Shown here: in pieces, positions 35,088 to 43,826 of the stretch
Layout of the letters: each line of letters begins with the position of its first letter
How positions within the stretch are numbered: the first letter of the stretch is position 1
Origin: Bacillus sp. OxB-1
Lineage (GTDB): Bacteria > Bacillota > Bacilli > Bacillales_A > Planococcaceae
Length of the DNA stretch: 64,000 nucleotides
Assembly: GCF_000829195.1 (NCBI RefSeq)
Contig: NZ_AP013294.1
Coordinates: 1,809,001-1,873,000, forward strand
Reading direction: 5' to 3'
Notes under the pieces: generated by a model
Seen by the model: the letters and a program-made list of their open reading frames with translations, nothing else
The model's database searches: none
What the model was told of the DNA's origin: nothing
Position numbers and translations under genes: made by a program

Positions 35088-35711
35088 ATGGAAGAGTGGC
35101 TCGATGTAGATAAAATAGTAGAATTGGCGAAGCATTACAAGTCACTTGGTCCTGTCATCGGGATTTTGCTGCCTTTTATCGAGTCTTTCCTACCGTTTTT
35201 ACCGCTATTCGTCTTCGTCTTTGCGAATGCGAGTGCCTATGGTCTATGGTATGGATTCATCCTCTCCTGGGCGGGGACGGTTGCCGGTTCCTACGTTGTC
35301 TTTCTGATCATCCGGAAATACGGACGCAACCGGCTTTTGCGGTTCCTTACGAAAAGTGCGCGTATCCAGAAATTAATTAAATGGGTGGATCGCAACGGAT
35401 TTGCTCCCCTATTCCTGTTCCTCTGTTTCCCGTTCACCCCGTCGGCCCTCGTCAATTTGGTCGCGGGTCTGGCGGATATCAAGAAGCGCTACTATTTGTT
35501 CACCTTGATGGCGGGCAAGCTCGTCATGATTTTTACCATCAGCTTCATCGGCTATGATCTGAAAGCCTTGCTCACACAACCGATCCGGACAGCTGTCGTC
35601 GTTGCACTGATCGTCCTCTTATGGATTGTCGGCAAGTGGCTCGAAAAGCGGGTCAATCGGAAAGTGGAAGCGGAATTCCGTTCGTTCTCGGTCCAACAGG
35701 AGAAGAAATGA
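35088..35711 (+). CDS. VTT-domain (TVP38/DedA-like) membrane protein
   Basis: A 207-residue protein with about five membrane segments and the VTT domain shared by TVP38/TMEM64 and DedA proteins. Conserved parts are LPFIESFLPFLPL and the loop LFLCFPFTPSALVNLVAGL. Members are linked to lipid scrambling or membrane homeostasis; the exact substrate is unknown. ATG 35088 follows GAGGGTG; ATG 35073 lacks a site. It is monocistronic and ends in a shared terminator. Confidence 0.85.
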   Translation: MEEWLDVDKIVELAKHYKSLGPVIGILLPFIESFLPFLPLFVFVFANASAYGLWYGFILSWAGTVAGSYVVFLIIRKYGRNRLLRFLTKSARIQKLIKWVDRNGFAPLFLFLCFPFTPSALVNLVAGLADIKKRYYLFTLMAGKLVMIFTISFIGYDLKALLTQPIRTAVVVALIVLLWIVGKWLEKRVNRKVEAEFRSFSVQQEKK

Positions 35712-35713
35712 AA

Positions 35714-35742
35714 AAATGCTTGGGATGTCACCAAGCATTTTT
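35714..35742. terminator. Bidirectional terminator after the VTT gene
   Basis: AAATGCTTGG pairs with CCAAGCATTT, flanked by A and T runs, between convergent genes. Confidence 0.85.
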
Positions 35743-35754
35743 ATTTCGCCTTGA

Positions 35755-36012
35755 TTACATGAATAGAGTGAAAGGGTAGAAGATGTAATAATCGTCCACG
35801 TAATGGACCAGCAGATACCAAACGCCATATGAAACTAGGCAGATGACAATGGAAATGCCGACAGTACGTCCATTTTTTCCGAGAATATTGAAAGACCAGG
35901 CCAACCCGAAAAATAAAAGCAGAATGGCCCCACATAATACATACAATCCAATCGAAAAGCCGGTGATAAAAGAGAGAAAGTAAACGAACAAAGCGCTCAA
36001 ATAGAGCCGCAT
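35755..36012 (-). CDS. Small membrane protein of unknown function
   Basis: An 85-residue protein with three hydrophobic helices (about 3-20, 23-40, 47-66). I do not recognise it. The start MRLYLSALFVYFL at 36012 follows GAAGG; upstream in-frame starts up to 36057 would add a basic stretch. A TATAAT element on the same strand sits about 60 bases before this start. It converges on the VTT gene. Confidence 0.6.
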   Translation of the reverse strand: MRLYLSALFVYFLSFITGFSIGLYVLCGAILLLFFGLAWSFNILGKNGRTVGISIVICLVSYGVWYLLVHYVDDYYIFYPFTLFM

Positions 36013-36144
36013 GGAAACCTTCAGCTTCGCCGCCCCCTTCATACGACCCATTTCCAATCAAATCCATTATAACATCAATTCCCAGTCGGGACCTTCTTCG
36101 GGCAAAGCACATATACTACTCTATCGATTGGAGGAGGTATGTAC

Positions 36145-37353
36145 ATGTTTTATTATATGTATCAAGGGCCGACGTTCGGTCCGCCCCATTATTATGTTCA
36201 GAACGATCAGGAGAGGAGACGGCAGCAGTCGGCTCAACAGGTGTTGCAGCGAATACAGACGCAGCATCCAGAATTGTATACGGAGTTGGAAGCGTATGGG
36301 ATGAATCGTGCAATCGCGGATTATGTATTCCTCCTGGTCATCCGCTTTACACTCAGCCAAGCCGGGACGGATCAGACTGCCACTCAGGTCTATAATCAGT
36401 TCCAGTCGCAGTTTCCTTGGCTGCCGCTCTTTTATGCACAGTTCCGGATTCCGCCGAACGTCATGAACCGAACTTTGATGCAAGTGATCCGGCTGACGTT
36501 GGCAGAGGCCGAGGATGGGCGCCCGCAACCTCAGCCGGGACGGGGCTGGATTGGCTGGGAGGACTTGGGCGGTGTCCTTACTTCGGGGCCGGGCGTATCT
36601 TCTTGGCAGCCAAACCGACTTGATGTCTTTGTCCGGGGTTCCAATGAGGCAATGTACCATAAATGGTGGGACGGCCGTCAGTGGAGCGACTGGGAGAATC
36701 TTGGTGGCGTACTTACTTCCGCCCCGGCTGCCGTTTCTTGGGGCCCGAACCGGATCGATGTCTTTGTCCGGGGGACGGACAACGCGTTGTATCACAAATG
36801 GTGGGATGGCCAGCGATGGAACGATTGGGAGAGTCTGGGCGGTGTACTATCCAGCGCGCCGACTGTCTCCTCGCAGCGGCCGAATCAGCTTGATGTCTTT
36901 GTCAGAGGAACAGACAACGCTCTTTACAAAAAGACATGGAACGGCTCGCGCTGGCTCGACTGGGAGAACCTCGGCGGTACATTGACCTCCGCGCCTGCTG
37001 CCGTCTCTTGGGGGCCGAATCGCGTGGACGTATTTGCAAGGGGACAGAACCAGGAATTGATCCATAAATGGTGGGATGGCTCTTCGTGGAGCGGTTGGGA
37101 AAGTCTCGGCGGCACGCTCACCGAGGCTCCTGCTGTCGCCTCCAAACGGCCGAACCGCCTACAAGTCTTCACCAGAGGGTCGAATCAAAACCTCTATCTC
37201 AGAGAATGGAACGGTTCTCGCTGGCTGAACTGGGAAAACCTTGGAGGAACCCTGACCTCCGCACCCGCTGCTGTTTCATGGGGCCCGAATCGGACAGATG
37301 TCTTTGCGAGGGGACGGGATCAGAGCCTTATCCATTTGTATCAGAATGAATAA
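36145..37353 (+). CDS. PLL-like beta-propeller lectin with unknown N-terminal domain
   Basis: A 402-residue protein. ATG 36145 follows GGAGGAGGT. There is no signal peptide. Residues 1-130 form an unrecognised, Gln-rich helical region. Residues about 135-400 hold five near-identical repeats of about 46 residues (pattern W.DWENLGGVLTSAPAAV, then SWGPNRIDVFVRGTDNALYH, then KWWDG). This is the blade pattern of PLL-type bacterial lectins (Photorhabdus lectin fold), which bind fucose or O-methylated sugars. A strong terminator follows. A spore-surface or released lectin is possible, but nothing in the sequence proves location. Confidence 0.82.
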   Translation: MFYYMYQGPTFGPPHYYVQNDQERRRQQSAQQVLQRIQTQHPELYTELEAYGMNRAIADYVFLLVIRFTLSQAGTDQTATQVYNQFQSQFPWLPLFYAQFRIPPNVMNRTLMQVIRLTLAEAEDGRPQPQPGRGWIGWEDLGGVLTSGPGVSSWQPNRLDVFVRGSNEAMYHKWWDGRQWSDWENLGGVLTSAPAAVSWGPNRIDVFVRGTDNALYHKWWDGQRWNDWESLGGVLSSAPTVSSQRPNQLDVFVRGTDNALYKKTWNGSRWLDWENLGGTLTSAPAAVSWGPNRVDVFARGQNQELIHKWWDGSSWSGWESLGGTLTEAPAVASKRPNRLQVFTRGSNQNLYLREWNGSRWLNWENLGGTLTSAPAAVSWGPNRTDVFARGRDQSLIHLYQNE

Positions 37354-37369
37354 TAATGTTGAATCTGCC

Positions 37370-37403
37370 GGAGGCGCCCGCAATTTATGGGCGCCTCCTT
37401 TTT
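37370..37403 (+). terminator. Terminator after the lectin gene
   Basis: GGAGGCGCCC pairs perfectly with GGGCGCCTCC, followed by TTTTT. Confidence 0.92.
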
Positions 37404-37421
37404 GAAAGCTTGAAATTCCGA

Positions 37422-37454
37422 TACATTGCAATGCGATGTACAACGTGTTACGAT
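37422..37454 (+). promoter_or_regulatory. Promoter and candidate PadR operator
   Basis: TTGCAA (37426-37431), 17 bases, TACGAT (37449-37454). ACAT and ATGT at 37423-37439 form an inverted repeat with a 9-base gap over the -35, similar to PadR operators. Autoregulation by the PadR gene is likely. Confidence 0.55.
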
Positions 37455-37475
37455 GTCAGTAATGAGGTGAAATTT

Positions 37476-37799
37476 ATGGACCAAGAGATGATGAAGGGGA
37501 GCATTGATTTACTATTATTGTCTTTGATTGCCCAACGGGATTTGTATGGATATGAAATTGTCAAGGTATTGAAAGAAATCAGTGATGGCACGTACGAGAT
37601 GGGGGAAGGGACGCTTTATGCCGCATTGAAGCGCCTGGAAAGGAAGCAGTGGGTTTCGTCTTATTGGCAAGAGGGAGAGAGCGGCAGAAGAAAGTATTAC
37701 CGGCTGACCGATGAAGGCAGGACCGCTTTGGCAAGTAAGCAGGAGAACTGGAAGTGGATGAACACCCTCATCCGTAGAAGTTCGGAAGGTTTGATATGA
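37476..37799 (+). CDS. PadR-family transcriptional regulator
   Basis: A 107-residue winged-helix repressor. ATG 37476 follows GAGGTGA. Typical PadR features are KGSIDLLLLSLIAQRDLYGYEIV and the wing region GEGTLYAALKRLERK. It overlaps the next gene by four bases. PadR genes next to HAAS-domain membrane proteins commonly control their own operon in response to envelope or drug stress (family knowledge). Confidence 0.9.
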   Translation: MDQEMMKGSIDLLLLSLIAQRDLYGYEIVKVLKEISDGTYEMGEGTLYAALKRLERKQWVSSYWQEGESGRRKYYRLTDEGRTALASKQENWKWMNTLIRRSSEGLI

Positions 37800-38662
37800 A
37801 AGCCCAGTTTCAGCGCTTTGTTGAAGGGATTGTCCGCCAGACGGATTGCAATCTGGCGGAGCGGGAGGATTTATACGAAGAACTGCTCTCGCATTTGGAA
37901 GATTCCTTTGCGGAGCATCGGAAACAAGGTTATTCGGGAGAGGAGGCCACGCGGATCGTGATGACAAACTTTGGTGATGGACCGGAGATCGGCAAGCAGC
38001 TTCAGCACGCGATGTATCCTTATCGACGGGAAATGCTGTTGGTCCTTTCGGTTGTCTCGTTGCTCTTTGCCTATGGCGTCTACTTAGGCCAATTGTTCTT
38101 AGCGGGCGATGCACATATTCCCTGGTTGGTGATGGCTGTCTTGAGCAGCTCTGCCCTGCTTTATGTGACCGTTCGCCCGGTTACTTCATTGAATCGGCGC
38201 TTGTGGATGAACGGCTTGTTAGTTATTCATCTATTTGTTTTCTTTTACGGTTTGTTGTTGGCCGCCTATTTGGAGCGTCCCTTTTCCACGATATTAACGT
38301 TCGTGGCGGCGTTGCTCATGCTGTTAACTATTATTCTTGTATATCGGACGACGATCTATGATTTTCCATCGGATCGCCAAGCATTGAAGAAAGATGCGAA
38401 ACGACTGCATTTCATCAATATTACGACGGGTATTTTGATCGTGTTTCTTACTCTTTTCTTTTTATGGGCATTTTTGTTGTTTTCATCGGGATTATCGCCT
38501 GCATTTTTATGGCTCCTCCTTCCGATTGGAGTTTGGATCCTGTCATATGCGATTCAAATGCATTTATTAGCCGAACAACAGAGAAAATGGTCGTACGCGA
38601 TAGCAGTTATTCAAACCGGAGTGCTTTTGGCGGGCCTTGTCTTTTGGCTGTGGAGCATGTAA
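37796..38662 (+). CDS. HAAS-domain membrane protein (PadR partner)
   Basis: A 288-residue protein. The N-terminal soluble region (about 1-75; REDLYEELLSHLEDSFAEH and GYSGEEATRIVMTNFGD) is a HAAS-type signalling domain usually found beside PadR regulators. Six or seven membrane helices follow (about 82-285). It is translationally coupled to padR and lies 15 bp before a propeller protein, so the three form one unit. Function beyond signal relay is unknown. Confidence 0.78.
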   Translation: MKAQFQRFVEGIVRQTDCNLAEREDLYEELLSHLEDSFAEHRKQGYSGEEATRIVMTNFGDGPEIGKQLQHAMYPYRREMLLVLSVVSLLFAYGVYLGQLFLAGDAHIPWLVMAVLSSSALLYVTVRPVTSLNRRLWMNGLLVIHLFVFFYGLLLAAYLERPFSTILTFVAALLMLLTIILVYRTTIYDFPSDRQALKKDAKRLHFINITTGILIVFLTLFFLWAFLLFSSGLSPAFLWLLLPIGVWILSYAIQMHLLAEQQRKWSYAIAVIQTGVLLAGLVFWLWSM

Positions 38663-38677
38663 AGGAGGAGAACATCG

Positions 38678-39694
38678 ATGAATAAATCATTCGGCTTTGT
38701 CTATGGTTTGATCGGCCTGGTAACCGGTGTTCTCATTGTCATGGGAGTTGTATTCCATAAGGAGGACAATGAAAAACAGCAAGGACTGACCGGTGTGTAT
38801 GATGTATCGGCGGACGGCATCATTGCCCACGTCGAATTTGAGGATGGGAAAGCCGGTCTATATTTCTCGGATAAAAATGAACAGCCGGCCGTGCAATTGC
38901 CGGTGGATCAGGCGATTGTCGATATCAGCTTCTCGGAAGATGGAAACACCCTGGCCTATATCGTATCGGATAAAGAGTTGGATTCCGCAAGCGGCAGTGC
39001 AGTGCGCCTGTTTGATGTGAAAAGCCGTACGGATCAACTGGCGTTCACCGTTCCGGATTTGATTACCGAGGTGGTGTTTGATCCGAAAGATTCCAATCGG
39101 CTGTTTTATTTGCAATCGGGAGTGTATACGAATTATTCACCCATTGCCGGGAAACGGCCCCATGATTTTGATGTACATAGCTATCATTTGGTCGAGGAGA
39201 CGCAAACGAAGTATACCGATCTGAAGAAATATCATATGCAATCGTTGCAAGTGTCGGCGACCGACGAAACCATCTTTGTCCAAATGGATGATGACGAAGA
39301 GGTAGAAACGGCGGAAGATGTCTTTGTGTCCAAACAGCGGATTTTCCAAATCCCGCTTGCCGCACCTGATGAGAAAATCATCATCAGCAATCCAACTGGG
39401 CAGGAGGATGTCTTTGATTTCCTCGTATTGCCGGAAAGGGATGAACTGATTTATCAAGCGGTTGGCGGCACAGGGGCGAATGGCGTCTTTGAATATGAAT
39501 TATTCAGCTATAACTGGAAAACGCAAGAGACCAAGCAATTGACGAGGTTAAAGGAATATGCGGCAAAACCAATCCGGGGAGCCGACGACCAAATCTACTT
39601 CCTAGTGGATCGCCGATTCGGAGAACGGAATCCGGATTATCGACATTATCAAATGAATGTGGACGGAAAAGACGTTACAGAAATCCAAAAGTGA
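38678..39694 (+). CDS. Membrane-anchored TolB-like propeller protein
   Basis: A 338-residue protein with one N-terminal anchor helix (about 8-26) and an extracytoplasmic beta-propeller-like body with repeated strands such as ISFSEDGNTLAYIVSD and EVVFDPKDSNRLFYLQ. No catalytic motif is visible. It closes the PadR operon and is followed by a strong terminator. It may sense or bind an envelope ligand for the HAAS protein (inference). Confidence 0.7.
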   Translation: MNKSFGFVYGLIGLVTGVLIVMGVVFHKEDNEKQQGLTGVYDVSADGIIAHVEFEDGKAGLYFSDKNEQPAVQLPVDQAIVDISFSEDGNTLAYIVSDKELDSASGSAVRLFDVKSRTDQLAFTVPDLITEVVFDPKDSNRLFYLQSGVYTNYSPIAGKRPHDFDVHSYHLVEETQTKYTDLKKYHMQSLQVSATDETIFVQMDDDEEVETAEDVFVSKQRIFQIPLAAPDEKIIISNPTGQEDVFDFLVLPERDELIYQAVGGTGANGVFEYELFSYNWKTQETKQLTRLKEYAAKPIRGADDQIYFLVDRRFGERNPDYRHYQMNVDGKDVTEIQK

Positions 39695-39740
39695 CCGGTG
39701 CCGGGACAATATGAATTGTTCCGGCGCTAGTCACTTTTTT
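39691..39740 (+). terminator. Terminator of the PadR operon
   Basis: GTGAC and GCCGG pair with CCGGC and GTCAC in a long interrupted stem, followed by TTTTTT. Confidence 0.8.
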
Positions 39741-39886
39741 AATTGCTTGTGGCAAAATCCGAACAATTTCTAGATACATGATCAATGTGGGGACACGGGA
39801 AATGGAATCCCGACTTGTGACTACTTATAAACCACCTTCCATTTGTCCAAGCTGTTTGATATCAACGATGGTTGGTGAGGTACATC

Positions 39887-41011
39887 ATGAAAACATCTGC
39901 TACCTTTAGCATTCTACATCTTATCCTTCTTTCGATGACCGCCATCGGATTGAAGAATCATGTGACGATCCTGCCTCCATTGCTCATCGGGGCGGGGCGA
40001 GATGGATGGGCGTCTGTCTTGCTGTCGGCTTTGGCAGCTCTACCATGGGGAGTGTTACTGATTTACATTGTCAATCGATCCAACCAAGCCTCGATGAGGG
40101 ATTGGCTAACCGAGCAGCTTGGCCGAACTGCTTCAAAAATCGTCGTGTACGTCCTCATCTTCAGTCTTTTATTCCTTGCTGCCGTGACGATGCGGGAAAC
40201 GTTGCAGTGGGTGAATACAACATTTTTACCAGAAACCCCGATTTTACCTTTGTTGATCCTGTATACGATTGTTTGCATCAGTCTTTCTGTCACGAACATT
40301 CAAACCATTATCATCTTAAATGCTATCGTGCTGTTCGGTGTCAATGTGTTGGGCTTCTTCGTTGCATTTACCAATATCCAGGTGAAGGAGTATGAGCTGC
40401 TGCTCCCTCTTTTTGAACATGGGGTGCAGCCTATTCTGAGAGGAATGGTCTACCCAGCGTCGGGATTCATCGAAATCCTTATTCTTTTCCTGTTTCTCCG
40501 CCATCGTCTTGACAGTCGTCCTCGGTATGTCCATTTCTTCATAATTCTCTTCATACTAACGGTGCTGACATTAGGTCCGTTAATTGGCGCGATTACTGAA
40601 TTTGGTCCAGATGAGGCGGCCAAACAGCGCTATCCCGCCTATGAAGAATGGGGATTGGTTACGCTCGGCCGTTTCATCGAGCATTTAGATTTTTTATCGA
40701 TATATCAATGGTTGACAGGTGCACTCGTCAGAGTGAGCGTTTTTCTTTTTATCATTGCCGACTTTTTACAAATCACTCGTCAGCCGGTGAAAATCTGGCA
40801 GCGTATCGCACCCGCCTTTTTCTTTGGCTGCCTGGCGTTGTTTTTGATTGATGATCATACGTTCATTGACTACCAAAAGAAGTATTTCATGCCATTTACA
40901 CTAATCTTCTTTTTCGCTCTTTCTTTGTTCCTTGGGATTGTTGCATACATTTCAGGAAAATCGACTAGGAGGGGTACGTTTGGAAAGAGAACAGGCGAGG
41001 ATGAGACATGA
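39887..41011 (+). CDS. Germinant receptor B subunit (GerAB/GerKB family)
   Basis: An endospore-specific permease-like subunit of 374 residues with about ten membrane helices, of the GerAB family within the APC superfamily. It binds the germinant in the inner spore membrane. ATG 39887 follows GGTGAGG; an in-frame TTG upstream overlaps this site. Its end overlaps the A subunit by four bases. The order here is B-A-C rather than the A-B-C order of gerA. A SigG promoter would be expected upstream, but I could not identify one. Confidence 0.9.
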   Translation: MKTSATFSILHLILLSMTAIGLKNHVTILPPLLIGAGRDGWASVLLSALAALPWGVLLIYIVNRSNQASMRDWLTEQLGRTASKIVVYVLIFSLLFLAAVTMRETLQWVNTTFLPETPILPLLILYTIVCISLSVTNIQTIIILNAIVLFGVNVLGFFVAFTNIQVKEYELLLPLFEHGVQPILRGMVYPASGFIEILILFLFLRHRLDSRPRYVHFFIILFILTVLTLGPLIGAITEFGPDEAAKQRYPAYEEWGLVTLGRFIEHLDFLSIYQWLTGALVRVSVFLFIIADFLQITRQPVKIWQRIAPAFFFGCLALFLIDDHTFIDYQKKYFMPFTLIFFFALSLFLGIVAYISGKSTRRGTFGKRTGEDET

Positions 41012-42462
41012 AGCAGAATAACGACGCCTTGAATGGGGACAGATTACGGCAATTATTTTCCAAATCTGCAGATGTCCGATTTCAAGAATTCACCTTTAGT
41101 GGTAAGACGGTTCTTTTTGTCACGTGTGAGGCGATGATCGATGAACATCTTTTATACGACGTTGTAGTGGAACGGGTGCGAGTCTGTATGGATTCCCTTG
41201 GGGAGGAGCCGATTGGGGAAGCAGAGATTGAAGCGTTGCCAATCCCTTCCTTGCAGAAAGTTGTCGAGGCGGCCGAAGCCCTTTCGGCTGTTTATACCGG
41301 GCAGGCCCTGTTGTATTTTGAGGAGCAGGAAGCCCTGTATTCGAGCAATATTGCCAAAAAGCCGAATCGGACACCGGAAGAGACGAACACGGAAGCGCTT
41401 ATTAAAGGGCCACGGGATAATTTCATTGAGGATGTAGCAACTAATATTGCACTGATCCGGAAACGGCTGCCGACTAATTCGCTTTGCGTGGAAAAATTCG
41501 AATTGGGGGAGCGGACCAAAACGACAGTCGCCCTTCTGTACTTTGATGACATTGCCAATCCTCAAATCCGGGATGGGATTGTCCAGAAATTAAAAGCCAT
41601 CGATACGGATATCGTCTATAGCGGCAATATCCTCATGGAACGAATTGACAAACGGTCCAAGTTGATTCCGAATCATGATTATACAGGACGGCCGGATTAT
41701 GCGGTCCAGTCTTTGGCACGAGGACGCTTTGTTATTCTCATTGACGGTGTTGCCTATGGAGTCATCATCCCGATCAATTTGTTCCTGCTGTTCAAAACAG
41801 GAGAAGATAACGAGTATACGATGGTGTTCAGTTCATTCGAACGGCTTGTACGGGTGGCGAGCCTTTTGATCGGTTTGCTCCTGCCGGCATTTTGGCTCGC
41901 CCTGACGACATTTCACCAAAATCAGTTGCCACTTTTGTTTTTAGCGACCGTCATCCAGTCGCGGACAGGCTTGCCGCTTCCATCCGCGCTGGAGATGATC
42001 CTCATGGTCATCGTCTTCGAGTTGTTCCGGGAAGCCGGTTTGCGCCTGCCTGCTGCCATCGGTTCTACTATCAGTGTAGTTGGGGGGTTGATTATTGGAG
42101 ATGCGGCGATTCGTGCGGGCGTGACAAGCCCTGCGATGATTGTCGTCATTGCGACCTCTACTATCGCAACATTTACACTCGTTAATCAATCTCTTGTGGC
42201 CGCAATTAGTATTTTACGAATATTTTTCATACTGGTAACTGCGTTTTTTGGGCTATTCGGCTTTTTCATGTCGATGTTCTTAACGCTTATCTATTTAGCA
42301 AATCTCCGATCGTTTGGTGTTCCTTATTTGAATATCGCAGAGCAGATCAACTGGTCGACTATTAAAAAGACGATCATGCGCCCTTCTCCTCGAGACTATG
42401 CAAAACGCCCGGAGATGCTTAATCCAAAAGACCAAACGAGGATGAAGAATGATGAAAAATAA
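41008..42462 (+). CDS. Germinant receptor A subunit (GerAA/GerKA family)
   Basis: A 484-residue protein with a large N-terminal cytoplasmic domain (about 1-235) and a C-terminal membrane domain (about 240-435) including FVILIDGVAYGVIIPINLF and the conserved helix around PSALEMILMVIVFELFREAG. Receptor A subunits assemble into channels that release ions on germinant binding. The start and end overlap the B and C genes, so all three are coupled. Confidence 0.93.
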   Translation: MKQNNDALNGDRLRQLFSKSADVRFQEFTFSGKTVLFVTCEAMIDEHLLYDVVVERVRVCMDSLGEEPIGEAEIEALPIPSLQKVVEAAEALSAVYTGQALLYFEEQEALYSSNIAKKPNRTPEETNTEALIKGPRDNFIEDVATNIALIRKRLPTNSLCVEKFELGERTKTTVALLYFDDIANPQIRDGIVQKLKAIDTDIVYSGNILMERIDKRSKLIPNHDYTGRPDYAVQSLARGRFVILIDGVAYGVIIPINLFLLFKTGEDNEYTMVFSSFERLVRVASLLIGLLLPAFWLALTTFHQNQLPLLFLATVIQSRTGLPLPSALEMILMVIVFELFREAGLRLPAAIGSTISVVGGLIIGDAAIRAGVTSPAMIVVIATSTIATFTLVNQSLVAAISILRIFFILVTAFFGLFGFFMSMFLTLIYLANLRSFGVPYLNIAEQINWSTIKKTIMRPSPRDYAKRPEMLNPKDQTRMKNDEK

Positions 42463-43603
42463 AATCTTATGCGCAGTCGGTCTTCTATTGCTCGCTTTCC
42501 TTTCAGGATGTTGGAGTAATAACGAGCCGGAACGGATGTTATACGTGCATGGATTGGGTGTCGACTTTGAAGATGGGGAATATAAAGTATATGTGCAGAT
42601 CATCAATTTCAGGAATGTGGCAAAATCTGAACAGCCTACTTCGGAGAGCAATCAGGCCGAGGTGGGTTTTGCAGCCGGAAAAACAGTGAGCGAAGCCATA
42701 ATTAAGTTGTACCATTCGGCGGATGAAAAAGTGTACTGGGGGAATTTAACGTTCATCGTCCTTTCGAAAAACGTTTTAGATAACGGGAGGTTGAACTCCG
42801 TAATTGATGGATTCGTCCGGTATCGGGATACAAGATACCGGGTATGGCTGTACAGCACGGAAGATCCGGTGAAAGATATTTTGCTGACGATTCCCATTAT
42901 CAATACCGCCATTACATTATCGACATTGGGGGATCCGTCCAATTCCTACGAGCAGGAGTCTTTTATCGAACCTGTTAATATGCGCAGAATGATCATTCAG
43001 ATGGACGAGCCGAGTTACGAAGCGGTTATCCCGTACATCACCATAACACGGAATTGGGAAACGGTGGAGGGAAAGGATCCCATCGCAAAGCTTCAAGGGG
43101 TCGGTGTCGTGACGCCCAAAGAGTTTAAAGGATTCATCAGTGGAGAAAAGGCAGACGGCCTGCAATGGATGAACAAGGAGACAAAGCGGGGAGAGGTGAC
43201 GATTCATCTGGACGGGGGAGAGGAAGATTATATAACAGTCATTCTCGAAAAACTGAAAGTGGACATCCGGCCGGTTACGGAAGGGGACACTGTGAAATTC
43301 GACATTGACGTGAAGATGACTGGGGGCATTGGTCTCCTTCACCGAAGCACCAATTACGATACAGTGAAAAAGAAAACGGAAGAAAAGATAGCCGATGATA
43401 TCAAAAAAACTTACCGAGAAGCGCTCGACCGGGATATTGACATCTATCGTCTTTCGGAAGTGCTATATCGAAAAAATAACAAAGAATGGAAACGACTGCA
43501 GCAAAATGGAAAAGTTGAATTATCAGAGGACTCCATACGGTCCCTGAACGTGCAGGTGAACGTCAAATCGGGAAGGAAACAGTTGAAGGAAACAATTCAA
43601 TAA
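42452..43603 (+). CDS. Germinant receptor C lipoprotein (GerAC/GerKC family)
   Basis: A lipoprotein of 383 residues (ATG 42452; ATG 42449 is possible). The signal peptide ends in the lipobox FLSGCW with the lipid cysteine at about 20. The mature part starts NNEPERMLYVHGLGVD, typical of GerAC, and contains the three-domain body. It completes the receptor complex on the outer face of the inner spore membrane. It overlaps the A subunit by 11 bp. Confidence 0.92.
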   Translation: MKNKILCAVGLLLLAFLSGCWSNNEPERMLYVHGLGVDFEDGEYKVYVQIINFRNVAKSEQPTSESNQAEVGFAAGKTVSEAIIKLYHSADEKVYWGNLTFIVLSKNVLDNGRLNSVIDGFVRYRDTRYRVWLYSTEDPVKDILLTIPIINTAITLSTLGDPSNSYEQESFIEPVNMRRMIIQMDEPSYEAVIPYITITRNWETVEGKDPIAKLQGVGVVTPKEFKGFISGEKADGLQWMNKETKRGEVTIHLDGGEEDYITVILEKLKVDIRPVTEGDTVKFDIDVKMTGGIGLLHRSTNYDTVKKKTEEKIADDIKKTYREALDRDIDIYRLSEVLYRKNNKEWKRLQQNGKVELSEDSIRSLNVQVNVKSGRKQLKETIQ

Positions 43604-43718
43604 GGAAATCGTATACGTTGAAGTGTCGTTCATCTTTCAAAATCTATCTCATTCAAATAGTTCCTGTCCACCTCATCTTTCTGTACAATAGAAAGAAAGG
43701 TTGGCAGGATTTTTTTGG

Positions 43719-43803
43719 GGTGACAGGCACCAATACAATTCAGACACTATTCGGAATTGTTCGGGATTTGACTTGGTGACTGTTGACTTGGTGACTGTCA
43801 CCT
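43719..43803. repeat. REP-like palindromic segment before addB
   Basis: GGTGACAGGCACC (43719-43731) is a near palindrome. ACAATTC pairs with GAATTGT at 43735-43760. TTGACTTGGTGACTGT is then directly repeated at 43768 and 43783, ending in GGTGACTGTCACC. This density of small palindromes resembles REP-type elements. It lies just upstream of the addB ribosome binding site. The remaining gap from 43604 holds nothing else clear. Confidence 0.55.
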
Positions 43804-43826
43804 CTACAAAGAAGGGGGACGACGCT

